A DNA stretch of 64,000 nucleotides. It comes from Myxococcus stipitatus. Lineage in GTDB: Bacteria > Myxococcota > Myxococcia > Myxococcales > Myxococcaceae. The stretch's first letter is position 1; the number at the start of each line of letters is the position of its first letter. The stretch covers positions 8,618,001 to 8,682,000 of the forward strand of contig NZ_CP102770.1 of the NCBI RefSeq assembly GCF_038561935.1, read 5' to 3'. Below, piece by piece: positions 9,351 to 17,543 of the stretch. The position numbers and the translations under genes are program-made. The notes beneath the pieces are model-generated. The model saw only the letters and a program-made list of their open reading frames with translations, was not told where the DNA came from and did no database searches.

Positions 9351-11999
9351 ATGAACGGTGACCTGACCCGCTCCACCTTCGACCCCAGCGACGAGTTCAC
9401 GTCCGTCCGCGCCCAGCAAGGCCGAGTGATGCTGGACGTCGACCACAACGAGCAAGTCGACATCCAACTCCACGACACGCGCTCCGGCCGCATGGACCTC
9501 ATGGGCGGCTCCGGCGCCCCCACGGACGCAGCGGGCTTCGGTGTCACTCTTTCGGGTGGACAGCCCGTGCTCGGCGTGGGGCGATACCTCGTCGACGGCA
9601 TCCGCGTCGCGAATCACGCGCAGGTCAACCTGGCGCAGCCGCAGCCGTTCCTCCCCGTGAGCACGCTGCCCGCGGCCGAGGGAGCGTGGCTTGCGTACCT
9701 GGAGGTCTGGGAGCGCCCGCTGACCGCGGTGGAGGAGCCCTCCATCCGAGAGGTTGCCCTGGGTGGCCCCGACACGACGCTCCGCGAGCAGCGCGTCTGG
9801 CAGGTGCGCTGGCTGCGCGTGGGGAACGGCGGCACGGGGGACTGCTCGACCGCCGCCACCGCGCTGCAGAACCTGGGGCTCACGTATGACGGCACGCTCC
9901 AGCCGCGCCTGGCACCATCGGCCGCGAGTGGCCCGTGCATCGTCTCCGAGGCCTCGGACTTCCGGGGGCTGGAGAACCAGCTCTATCGAGTGGAGGTGCA
10001 CGCCGGGAACATCGGGCCGGACGGTGCGCCCACGGGGCTTGCGCCCAGCTTCAAGTGGAGCCGCGACAACGGCGCCATCATCGCCTCGGCGGTGGGGCTG
10101 GTGACGTCGTCTCCTCTGGTGTTGCAAGTGGACCGTCTCGGGCCCGGGGGGGCGGCGGGGTTCGAGATTGGTGGGACCATCGAAGTGAAGGGCGAGGCCG
10201 AGGTGCTCACCGGCGTTCCGGGCATCCTCGCTCGCATCGATGACGTGCAGGCGGACACGCTCCGGCTCACGCTGCTGGGCTCGACGCTGGCGCAGCTGCA
10301 GGCCACGCTCGCGGGCAAGCGCGTGGTGGTGCGGCGGTGGGACTCGGTGGGGGCTGTCGGCCTCGTGAACAACACGTTCCTGCCCCTGGGGACGGATGGG
10401 TTGCAGGTCCGGTTCGACACGACGAAGCGCTACCGCACGGGAGACTTCTGGCTCATCCCGGCTCGCACGGCGGCGCTTCCGGGGACGGGGAAGCAGCTCG
10501 ACTGGCCGCTGGCGAACGGTTCACCGACGGACTTCGAGACGCGCCCGGCGCAGGGCGTGGTGCGCCACCGTGTTCCGCTCGCGCTGCTGGACCGCACCGG
10601 GGCGGGGGGCTGGGTGGTGCGCTCCGACTGCCGCAAGCTGTTCCCGCCGCTGACGACGCTGTGGACCATCACTTCAGCGGGCGGGGATGGACAGCACGGT
10701 CGGGGTGAGGAGTGGCTCCCCGCGCCACTGGCGGTGGTCGTCACGCATGGGAGTGCGCCCATCGCGGGAGCGAGGGTTCGCTTCCGGGTGACGAGTGGTG
10801 GCGGGCAGATCAGCGCGGCGACGCCCGCGGCTCCGGCGCCCGCGGGCCAGCTTGATGTCACGACGGATGCGAGCGGGATTGCGCGTGTGTACATGCGGCT
10901 CGGCGCGGGCCCCAGCAAGGGGCTGGCCTCCGCGGTGTGGGAGCCGGCGCTCGCGCAGACGGTCGAGGCGGTCCGACTGGGGCCCAACAACGCGCCCATC
11001 GGTGCGCCCATCTCGTTCATCGCGCAGACGGCGAACCAGCTCAACCTCCACATCGTCGGGGGCAATGGACAGCAGGGACGGCCGGGCGAGACGCTGGAGG
11101 TGGCGCTGCGGGTGCGCATCGATGACGGCATCCGGCCCATCGAGAACGCGGTGGTCGAGTTCTCGGTGCTCAACCGCATCTACAACGGCCAGGGGCTCAA
11201 CGAGGACCAGGGCGGGAGCGTGCACGCGAGCGCGCGCTTCGTGTCGGGAGAGAAGTGGACGAACGGGGTGCGCTACCACACGGTCCGCACCTCGACGGAC
11301 GCGGATGGTGTCGCGCAGGTGCAGTGGATGCTGGGGACGCTGCTGGACCTGACCACTCAGCGAGTCGAGGCTCGGCTCGTCGACAGGGCTGGGAACGCGA
11401 CGACGGTGCAGACGGGGCTCTTCCTCGCGCAGCTGGCGCTCGCGAGTGAAGTCGTGTGGCAGCCGAATGTCGCGTGGCTCGCGACGGTGTTGCAGGGGCC
11501 GAACCGGAATGCGCAGGAGGCCATCGATGAGCTGGCTCGGCGCATCAACGTCCTGCAGCAGGAGAGCGGAAACCTCAACCCCTTCACGGGGCTGCAGTGG
11601 CGAAATACCTCGAACGCCTACGCTCCGCTCGGGCCGAACACGAAGGTCCCGAGCACGTCGCTCGCCGCGATTGTCTTCCGTGACGACCTGGTGCCACCGG
11701 GGCGGAACACGGGAGCCACCGCGCTGCACGGAGGCATCCGGGTGTATGTCGAGCTGCCGTACGCCTCCCATGCCGACGTGCCGTTGGTGTTGAACCTGGG
11801 AGGCACGGTGGCCAAGGGGACGCAGGGCTGGGAGTGGCGGATGTCGAGCGCCGCGCGCTCCTCGATTTCGAAGTACTACAACGCGCTGATTCCGGTGCGG
11901 GTGACGGTGGTGCCGAGGTGGCTGCCGGGAGGAATCGACACGGACAGCACGCAGGTGCACGAGTTCAGCTTCGAGTTCGTCACGCCGATTCTGGGCTGA
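9351..11999 (+). CDS. DUF6519 protein with Ig-like (Big_1-type) domains, possible tail-fibre component
   Basis: Predicted 882 aa. The N-terminus (MNGDLTRSTFDPSDEFTSV followed by QQGRVMLDVDHNEQ) is the hallmark of DUF6519 proteins, which recur at the end of eCIS baseplate operons. From residue ~440, SAGGDGQHGRGEEWLPAPL and APIAGARVRFRVTSGGGQ match the invasin-like Big_1 pattern, and a second similar module follows at ~560-690 (NGQQGRPGETLEVALRVRI, then DADGVAQVQW). The C-terminal ~190 residues have no recognised domain. It is the last gene before a hairpin. A surface-exposed fibre or target-binding role is inferred from the Ig domains and position, not demonstrated. The start follows the preceding stop by nine bases. 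Confidence 0.75.
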   Translation: MNGDLTRSTFDPSDEFTSVRAQQGRVMLDVDHNEQVDIQLHDTRSGRMDLMGGSGAPTDAAGFGVTLSGGQPVLGVGRYLVDGIRVANHAQVNLAQPQPFLPVSTLPAAEGAWLAYLEVWERPLTAVEEPSIREVALGGPDTTLREQRVWQVRWLRVGNGGTGDCSTAATALQNLGLTYDGTLQPRLAPSAASGPCIVSEASDFRGLENQLYRVEVHAGNIGPDGAPTGLAPSFKWSRDNGAIIASAVGLVTSSPLVLQVDRLGPGGAAGFEIGGTIEVKGEAEVLTGVPGILARIDDVQADTLRLTLLGSTLAQLQATLAGKRVVVRRWDSVGAVGLVNNTFLPLGTDGLQVRFDTTKRYRTGDFWLIPARTAALPGTGKQLDWPLANGSPTDFETRPAQGVVRHRVPLALLDRTGAGGWVVRSDCRKLFPPLTTLWTITSAGGDGQHGRGEEWLPAPLAVVVTHGSAPIAGARVRFRVTSGGGQISAATPAAPAPAGQLDVTTDASGIARVYMRLGAGPSKGLASAVWEPALAQTVEAVRLGPNNAPIGAPISFIAQTANQLNLHIVGGNGQQGRPGETLEVALRVRIDDGIRPIENAVVEFSVLNRIYNGQGLNEDQGGSVHASARFVSGEKWTNGVRYHTVRTSTDADGVAQVQWMLGTLLDLTTQRVEARLVDRAGNATTVQTGLFLAQLALASEVVWQPNVAWLATVLQGPNRNAQEAIDELARRINVLQQESGNLNPFTGLQWRNTSNAYAPLGPNTKVPSTSLAAIVFRDDLVPPGRNTGATALHGGIRVYVELPYASHADVPLVLNLGGTVAKGTQGWEWRMSSAARSSISKYYNALIPVRVTVVPRWLPGGIDTDSTQVHEFSFEFVTPILG

Positions 12000-12004
12000 A
12001 ACGT

Positions 12005-12041
12005 GACCCGAGGCCTGGTTGGCCAGCACCGGCCTCGGGTC
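12005..12041 (+). terminator. Hairpin terminator of the injection-particle operon
   Basis: An 11-bp perfect inverted repeat (GACCCGAGGCC / GGCCTCGGGTC) with a 15-nt loop begins about five bases after the DUF6519 stop codon. There is only a weak T-rich stretch downstream (CGTTTGTCC). The position at the end of a long co-directional operon supports transcription termination. Confidence 0.65.
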
Positions 12042-12784
12042 GTGCTCCCGTTTGTCCTACAGAGGCACGCTGGCACGACGCCTCCCGGGAGCTGCCTGGT
12101 CTTGGGTATTACTGGACACTCCGCCTGGCTTCGGCGCTCCCCGCTGTTCTCGCCCAAATCGGATACAGACTCTGAATGGCCCGATGACTCGAGACACACA
12201 GAAACCGACGTCAAGACGAGTCGACACAAAGAGTGAGCAAAAACCCGCTGTGATTGTCGTTCATCTGCCCTTGTCTAGTTCCAGTCCGCGGCCGGCGCAC
12301 TTCCCCATGCCGACCCCTCGCATTCCCCTTTCAAGAACCCCATCTCAGGACTTCAGTTTAACGCACTGGGGGTGAGGGCGGCAATGTGGCATACCACGAT
12401 GGATTGAGCCTCGAGCCCGGACAGCGCAGGCGCCTCGCCAGATGCCCAGCAACCTGGAGCAGGGGAGCAAAAGACCCTCAGGGGAACAAGCAGCTCCCTA
12501 TGCGATGCACGATGACATCCAGGGATAGACTGTGCCGACAGACGAGCCAATCGAAGTCGACCGGTCATTCAGGGAGCCCGAACCATGACATCCCCCAGCG
12601 CGCTGCTCTCTTCTGTGAGGAGACATCCCCTGGTGGCTGGCAGCTCCAAGATAGGCGGATGAGGGCAGACGAGTCTCAAGGGTTTCGAGCAGGGAACCCG
12701 CGCTCTTCATGGGGCTACGCTGGACACCCCTACGGCGCAATCCCCCCGTCGCGAAGCTGTTCGGAAGATGAGGAGGATACTGGC
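12042..12784. other. Non-coding boundary region between injection operon and effector island
   Basis: About 740 bases without a convincing gene. Short open frames here lack Shine-Dalgarno sites and recognisable motifs. The sequence is visibly richer in A and T than the flanking operon (for example around 12225-12290 and 12355-12365), consistent with the start of a foreign or decayed segment. A Shine-Dalgarno-like GAGGAGG lies at its 3' end, serving the DUF2169 gene. I could not identify a promoter, an attachment site or an insertion-sequence end. Confidence 0.5.
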
Positions 12785-13804
12785 GTGCTGCAAGTCCGCA
12801 ACGAGACCCCATTCGTTCCAGGGATCTTCCTGTTCCCTGACGCCCAAGGTGTGGACACGCTCTACGTCGTGGTGAAAGCCACGTTCGAGATTGGCCGCGC
12901 GGGACTCCAAGTCGCGGAGAAACAACAAAGCCTCGTCCTCGCTGACGAGTATTGGGGCGAGCCCGCGAAGTCGAGCCTGAAGTACGCCAGTGAGGCGCAT
13001 CTGCTGAAGCCCGGCACGGACGTGGTGCTGGTGGGCGATGCGCATGCACCGAAGGGGCAACCGGTTCCTTCGAGCCTTGTCTCCGTCAAGGTGGGCGCCC
13101 TGCGCAAGGTCGTCCAAGTCTTCGGGAACCGGCACTGGACTGGCGGGCTCGTTTCACCCAGTCCTTCACGCCCAGAGCCCTTCCTCCGGATGCCTCTCGT
13201 CTACGAGCTGGCGTATGGCGGAGTGCATGTGGTGGACGCCGTGCGGGGCAAGGTACTCGCAGAGGAGCGCAACCCCGTGGGGCATGGATTTCGAGGCAAG
13301 CGCAGCGCATCAGAGATGGCGGGGCAGCCGTTACCCAACCTGGAGGACCCTCTGCGGCGCATACATTGTATCTCCGACGCTCCCACACCGACTGGGTTTG
13401 GATTCGTGGCGCCCTCCTGGCAGCCTCGCCAGTCTTTTGCCGGGACGTATGACGAGGCATGGCAGACGCAGCGTGCGCCGTACCTTCCACTCAACTTTCG
13501 CTCGGAGTTCTTCCTGACAGGCGCGCCGGAGCTGTGCACCCGGCATTTCCTGAAGGGGGGCGAGCCCGTGGAGATCATCGGTGCCTCGCGAGACGGAGCG
13601 CAGCGCTTCCGGCTCCCGACCTGTGCGCTCGAAGTGGCGGTGAAGGTCGCAGGCCAACAGGTGAAGCCCTCACTCCAACTGGAGACCCTCCTCTTGGAGC
13701 CTGGCGAGGGCCGGTTCTCGCTGCTCTGGCGCGGCGCGGTCCCCTGCGACAAACAAACCCTGAAGGTTGAGCAGGCGCACTTCCAATTGCACTCCCTGGC
13801 ATGA
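12785..13804 (+). CDS. DUF2169 family T6SS-type effector accessory protein
   Basis: Predicted 339 aa from GTG 12785, chosen because a strong GAGGAGG precedes it and the protein then opens with LQVRNETPFVPGIFLFPDA, the usual DUF2169 N-terminus. Conserved blocks follow: DTLYVVVKATFEI, VLADEYWGEP, the YELAYGG motif near residue 140, ERNPVGHGF, GFGFVAPSWQPR and a C-terminal beta-rich end. DUF2169 proteins sit next to PAAR-like DUF4150 proteins and toxins and are annotated as type VI secretion accessory proteins, probably loading adaptors. It heads a module of synthase-like protein, nuclease toxin, immunity protein and DUF4150. A paralogue, fused to an ATPase, heads the opposite module at 19923-22016. 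Confidence 0.9.
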   Translation: MLQVRNETPFVPGIFLFPDAQGVDTLYVVVKATFEIGRAGLQVAEKQQSLVLADEYWGEPAKSSLKYASEAHLLKPGTDVVLVGDAHAPKGQPVPSSLVSVKVGALRKVVQVFGNRHWTGGLVSPSPSRPEPFLRMPLVYELAYGGVHVVDAVRGKVLAEERNPVGHGFRGKRSASEMAGQPLPNLEDPLRRIHCISDAPTPTGFGFVAPSWQPRQSFAGTYDEAWQTQRAPYLPLNFRSEFFLTGAPELCTRHFLKGGEPVEIIGASRDGAQRFRLPTCALEVAVKVAGQQVKPSLQLETLLLEPGEGRFSLLWRGAVPCDKQTLKVEQAHFQLHSLA

Positions 13805-13812
13805 GGAGCGAG

Positions 13813-14883
13813 ATGACCCGTGGCCTGGAGATTCTCTCCGTGGGGATGGTGACGCCTGTGGGGTTGACGGCGCCGACCACAGCCGCAGCGATTCGTGCAG
13901 GCATCTCGCGCGTGCGGGAGACGCCCTTCGTGGACCTTCGATTCCAACCTCATCCAGGCGCCTTCGTTGAGACCGCCTGTCTCCCGGAGCTCCAGCAGGT
14001 GGACAGAAGGCTCGGATTCCGAGAGGCGCGAATGCTGCGACTCGCGGCCCCAGCGCTACGCGAGGCTGCTCGACACCTGGAGGAACCTCCCATCCTTCTC
14101 CTGGCGATTCCCGAGGAACTCCGTCCGGAGGAGGTTGCCCCTACCCGTTTCCTGGAGGCACTGTCGCGCAGTGCCGATGTGCCATTGGACCTGAGCCGAA
14201 GCCGGTGCGTTGCACAAGGGCGCGCCGCGGGGATGGTGGCGCTGGCGGAGGCCTTCCAACTCATCCAGATGCGCCGTGCCACGGACATTCTCGTGGGCGG
14301 CGTGGATACCTTCATGGTCCCCGAGCTGTTGGCCACTCTCGAACTGGAGGCACGTCTGCGCGGTGCGGGTCCATCCGATGGTTTCGTCCCCGGAGAAGGA
14401 GCGTGTTTCCTATGGCTTGGCGCAACGGGGACCCGGCGGCGCTCTCGGATTCAACCGGTTGCGACCATCGACGGGGTGGGTACGGGACACGAGCCAGGAC
14501 ACCGCTACAGCCAAGAGCCCTATCGAGGAGAAGGGCTTGCCGAGTCCTTCCTGTCTCTCTTCGCGTCCAGACCTGCCTCTGCGCCTCGTGTGCGATCCGC
14601 CTATACGGGCCTCAATGGCGAGAGCTTCTGGGCCAAGGAGTGGGGCGTGGCCTACCTGAGGTCCAGGGACCACTTTTCCGACGACCTGCGGACCCTCCAC
14701 CCCGTGGAGAACATCGGGGACCCTGGAGCAGCACTCGGGCCTGTCATGCTCGGGCTGGCGGCTATCGGGCTCCAACGAGGGTACCTACCGAGTCCCTGCC
14801 TCGTATGGTGTTCCTCGGACCGCGAGGAGCGAGGCGCTGCGCTGCTGTGCGCGCAGGAAGGAGCGACACGTGGAGATAGGTGA
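13813..14883 (+). CDS. Ketoacyl-synthase-like (thiolase-fold) pseudoenzyme of the effector module
   Basis: Predicted 356 aa from ATG 13813, preceded by AGGAG; this start gives the same N-terminal length as the paralogue at 18833-19921. An ATG at 13801 overlapping the DUF2169 stop is the alternative. The fold signature is clear: VTPVG near the N-terminus, ILVGGVDT around residue 160 and FVPGEGA at 191-197. The catalytic residues of condensing enzymes are not in place: the Cys position reads as Val (SRCVAQG; a Cys lies one residue earlier), the HGT region is replaced by NGESFWAKEWG (268-278), and the second His position is Asp (GDPGA, D303). A fatty-acid role is therefore unlikely. A structural or chaperone role in effector export is inferred from context. 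Confidence 0.8.
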   Translation: MTRGLEILSVGMVTPVGLTAPTTAAAIRAGISRVRETPFVDLRFQPHPGAFVETACLPELQQVDRRLGFREARMLRLAAPALREAARHLEEPPILLLAIPEELRPEEVAPTRFLEALSRSADVPLDLSRSRCVAQGRAAGMVALAEAFQLIQMRRATDILVGGVDTFMVPELLATLELEARLRGAGPSDGFVPGEGACFLWLGATGTRRRSRIQPVATIDGVGTGHEPGHRYSQEPYRGEGLAESFLSLFASRPASAPRVRSAYTGLNGESFWAKEWGVAYLRSRDHFSDDLRTLHPVENIGDPGAALGPVMLGLAAIGLQRGYLPSPCLVWCSSDREERGAALLCAQEGATRGDR

Positions 14884-15784
14884 GAGCGTCGTGGTCCCAC
14901 CGGGCCCAGGAGATGGACACCCGGAGGGGTGTCTGTTCTGCAAGGAATCTCCACGCGAACTGAAGAACTACAAGACCAAGCACGGAGAACTCAAGGACGA
15001 GGGGGTTCTCGAGAAGAGCCTCTGGAGCAAGGAGCCCCTGATTTCCAACGACAAGAAGGTGGGGCCACTCTATCCACTCTCAGGCGGTAACGATCAGACA
15101 ACAGGATGGGTCGCCAAGCCGGGCGCGCTCGAGGAGTTCGAAGTGAACATGAGCGCGGCACCACACCACATCATCCCGGGCAACGCCGCGATGGCCCCCT
15201 CCAGCCTGGAGACCTGGACACGCGCCGACAAAGGGAAGATCAAGCAGGACATCGGCTACACCATCGACGGGGCCCTGAACGGCATCTTCCTTCCCCATCT
15301 CCCTGAGATCTACTGGACGAAACGCATCGAGCACCATGGCCGCAAGATCCCCATGGCCGAGTACTACGGCCAGAAGTGGCTGACCTTGAGCGATGGCTCG
15401 AAGCAGAGCATCGGCTTTCTCATCATGCGCGAGACGTACCTGCAGATGCACTACACCGACCACAGCGCGCCATACGACGCGGGCTCACCGCTCAGCTATG
15501 ATGACGAGACGAAAGCCGCCTGCAACCGACTGGGGGACCTCATGGAGAACTTCAGCCGGGCCTGTGAGCGCTCCAAGGATGCAGATGACGGGAAGCACTA
15601 TCCACCCTACGCCCTCGTCCACCGCATCAACCTTGCATCGGAGCGATTCCGCTCGCGCATCACGGGACGGCCCGACTCATGGAAGTCCTGGGTCTCTCCG
15701 CTCGCCAGGAGCCTTACCCGCGCGGCGTTGACGGGTCAGGAGAGTCTCAACCAGAAACTGCTCATCTCTCGCAAGTACCGCTGA
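14870..15784 (+). CDS. AHH-family (HNH/Endo VII-like) nuclease toxin
   Basis: Predicted 304 aa from GTG 14870, preceded by AAGGAG and overlapping the previous gene by 14 bases. Residues 97-103 read APHHIIP, followed by TIDGALNGIFLPHLPEIYW near residue 145. This pairs the AHH motif (metal-binding His doublet) with the downstream NGxxLP motif of AHH nucleases, a branch of the HNH/Endo VII superfamily used as secreted polymorphic toxins. There is an N-terminal CLFC pair at 21-24 of unknown purpose and no signal peptide. The adjacent gene encodes an Imm11-like protein. Delivery by a secretion system using the neighbouring DUF2169 and DUF4150 proteins is an inference. Confidence 0.75.
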   Translation: MEIGESVVVPPGPGDGHPEGCLFCKESPRELKNYKTKHGELKDEGVLEKSLWSKEPLISNDKKVGPLYPLSGGNDQTTGWVAKPGALEEFEVNMSAAPHHIIPGNAAMAPSSLETWTRADKGKIKQDIGYTIDGALNGIFLPHLPEIYWTKRIEHHGRKIPMAEYYGQKWLTLSDGSKQSIGFLIMRETYLQMHYTDHSAPYDAGSPLSYDDETKAACNRLGDLMENFSRACERSKDADDGKHYPPYALVHRINLASERFRSRITGRPDSWKSWVSPLARSLTRAALTGQESLNQKLLISRKYR

Positions 15785-15805
15785 CCGCAAAGGACGCGCA
15801 TCCCC

Positions 15806-16366
15806 ATGTATTACAGCTTGGATTACAAACTGGACTACGACGCGCTCGGATTCCAGATGGTGGCGCTGGGACCCACGCCAGCGCCAGAGGTGGCCTGGAC
15901 GATGGGGATTCGCTACCCCAAGCCCGTGGCAGAGCCCATTGAGTGCTATCTGGATCCGCGCAGTGGCCTGGTCATGCCGGATTGGATCGCCGGATTGACC
16001 CTCTTCTCCCAGCGCTTCGTCGACGTGCTCAAGAGCGCGGGAGTGCGCAACATGGACATCTACGACGCGGTGGTCATCGACCGCGAGCGGGACAGGCGGT
16101 ACACGAACTACAAGGCAGTCAACATCATCGGGCGGGTGAGTTGCGCGGACCTGGAAAGGTCCGAGTACGTTCCGGACTACGAGGCGCCACTGATGGAGTT
16201 CGAGAAGCTCGTCATCGACGAGGGCCGGACGATGGGAGTGCCCCTGTTCCGCCTGGCGGAGTCCGTAGGATTCATCCTTGTCTCCGAACAGGTCAAGCAA
16301 GCCATCGAGGCTGCGGGCCTCATGGGTGTCCGAGTGGTCTCTTTGGAGGATCCCTCGGCTTATTGA
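15806..16366 (+). CDS. Imm11-like (DUF1629-type) immunity protein
   Basis: Predicted 186 aa. It resembles the Imm11 group common in myxobacteria: an N-terminal YYSLDYKLDYD segment, SGLVMPDWIAGLTLFSQRFVDVL in the first half, then DIYDAVVIDRERDRRYTNYKAVNIIGRV with the conserved Y-x-x-x-N-I-I-G pattern, and ending VSEQVKQAIEAAGLMGVRVVS. Such small acidic cytosolic proteins neutralise the toxin encoded immediately upstream. Placement 21 bases after the nuclease gene supports this pairing. The exact family is less certain than the role. Confidence 0.72.
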   Translation: MYYSLDYKLDYDALGFQMVALGPTPAPEVAWTMGIRYPKPVAEPIECYLDPRSGLVMPDWIAGLTLFSQRFVDVLKSAGVRNMDIYDAVVIDRERDRRYTNYKAVNIIGRVSCADLERSEYVPDYEAPLMEFEKLVIDEGRTMGVPLFRLAESVGFILVSEQVKQAIEAAGLMGVRVVSLEDPSAY

Positions 16367-16390
16367 GCGAGTGGATTGAGGAGGTGTTGC

Positions 16391-16771
16391 ATGGGGAGCA
16401 AGGTCTTCGCCAACGGTCGCGGTATCTCAACCGCGGATAGCGGGGGACAGAGCATCGTTTTTCCGGATGTCTGCAAAACGCCTTCCCCAGCGGGTCCGGT
16501 CCCCATTCCCTACCCGAATATCGGGCGCTCAGCCGACGCGGACAAAGGACCGAAGACAGTCACCGTCAATGGGAAGATGCCCATGGTGAAGGGCGCCCAA
16601 TACAAGACATCCACGGGCGATGAGGCGGGAACGGCCGGCGGCATCTTGAGCAGCTCCACCAAGGGTCCCTCCGAATTCATGATGTACTCCTTCGACGTGA
16701 AGTTCGAAGGCAAGAACGTGTGTCGACTGGGGGACCCGCTCTTCCACAACAAGAAGAACATCATGGGATGA
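16391..16771 (+). CDS. DUF4150 PAAR-like protein
   Basis: Predicted 126 aa from ATG 16391, preceded by GAGGAGG. It carries the DUF4150 pattern: MGSKVFANGRGIS, PDVCKTPSPAGPVPIPYPNIG, then GILSSSTKGPSEFMMYSFDVKFEGKNVCRLGDPLFHN. DUF4150 domains substitute for PAAR tips on VgrG-type spikes and link effectors to them. In this module the domain is free-standing, so the upstream nuclease would have to be loaded in trans, perhaps via DUF2169. It faces the SUKH gene of the opposite module with only 28 bases between stops. The same domain is fused to the toxin at 17544-18845. Confidence 0.9.
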   Translation: MGSKVFANGRGISTADSGGQSIVFPDVCKTPSPAGPVPIPYPNIGRSADADKGPKTVTVNGKMPMVKGAQYKTSTGDEAGTAGGILSSSTKGPSEFMMYSFDVKFEGKNVCRLGDPLFHNKKNIMG

Positions 16772-16799
16772 GCGCCGCGTGGGCTTCATGCGGCCATAC

Positions 16800-17528
16800 C
16801 TACTTCACGGCAACACCTTTCAGGCCCGTTCGCGCCTCGAATTTCTGGGCGAGTCGCTCCATCTCCGTGGGCTCCTCACATCCCAGCGTGAATGAAAGGG
16901 ACTGTGCTGTTGGATGCCGGTAGAGCAGGAGCCCAGCATCACCACGCTCGTAGAGGGCACAATGCCGAGTGGGCGAGATACGCTCGAAGCCCTCCTCTTC
17001 CGCTAGCGTGGACACAAGGTCCGCCTGTGTCCCGGCTACTCCGTTCGGGTTCTCTAGCGAGGTGAACTCCCACAGCTGGGGCAACAACGGAAGACGAAGC
17101 GCCTTGAAAGCCTCATAGAAAAGGAACTCCTCCAGGCCCACATGCACGGGACGACAAGCATCGGGAGGAAAGCCCTCCTCGAGTGGCATCCGGACGAGCA
17201 TGCAATCGTCAGCACCATACGGCCTGGAGAGATCCAGAAAATAGTCCCAGTCGGAAAGCCCGTTGTCCCCCGCGATGCTGATGAAACGGCCATCCCTCAA
17301 CCAAGGCTTGACCTGGTAGGTCATGAGCGTTCCATCGACGGAAAGGCTTGCCTCATCGAATGAGAACGCCCCCAGGCTGGCCCCCATTGTCCGGAGGAAT
17401 CGACGGTAAGCTCCTGGCAGGGGTCCGGCGTACTCCTCCAGGAGCGCGATTTCCACCTCATCCGCGGGCACAATCTCCTCGGAAAAGCCTGGACGGTATT
17501 CTTCGATGAAATCGACGAGTGCCTGCAT
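16800..17528 (-). CDS. SMI1/KNR4 (SUKH) family immunity protein
   Basis: Predicted 242 aa from ATG 17528, preceded by a GGGAG sequence; a TTG four codons upstream is a weaker alternative. The N-terminal half matches SUKH proteins: EVEIALLEEYAGPLPGAYRRFL, then a Gly-rich turn, then GDNGLSDWDYFLDLSRP, where a W-D-Y-F-L core is expected. SUKH proteins are immunity proteins for diverse secreted nuclease and deaminase toxins. It follows the DUF4150-toxin gene by about 15 bases on the same strand, so it most likely protects against that toxin. The C-terminal ~90 residues form an extra region without recognised homology. Confidence 0.8.
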   Translation of the reverse strand: MQALVDFIEEYRPGFSEEIVPADEVEIALLEEYAGPLPGAYRRFLRTMGASLGAFSFDEASLSVDGTLMTYQVKPWLRDGRFISIAGDNGLSDWDYFLDLSRPYGADDCMLVRMPLEEGFPPDACRPVHVGLEEFLFYEAFKALRLPLLPQLWEFTSLENPNGVAGTQADLVSTLAEEEGFERISPTRHCALYERGDAGLLLYRHPTAQSLSFTLGCEEPTEMERLAQKFEARTGLKGVAVK

Positions 17529-17543
17529 GGTCGCTCCCAAGGG

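Noticed and set aside
7905..10127. Long minus-strand open frame opposite the gpI-like and DUF6519 genes
   Set aside because: Same reasons: no motif, composition typical of a shadow frame, and it spans two real genes and their boundary.
12019..12375. Small open frame between the injection operon and the effector module
   Set aside because: It has no Shine-Dalgarno site or recognisable motif and overlaps the terminator hairpin; composition is non-coding in appearance.
12042..12784. Second copy of the tRNA-Pro 3' end as an island attachment site
   Set aside because: Scanning this region for the T-arm/acceptor sequence (GGATTTGAACC...) gave no copy.
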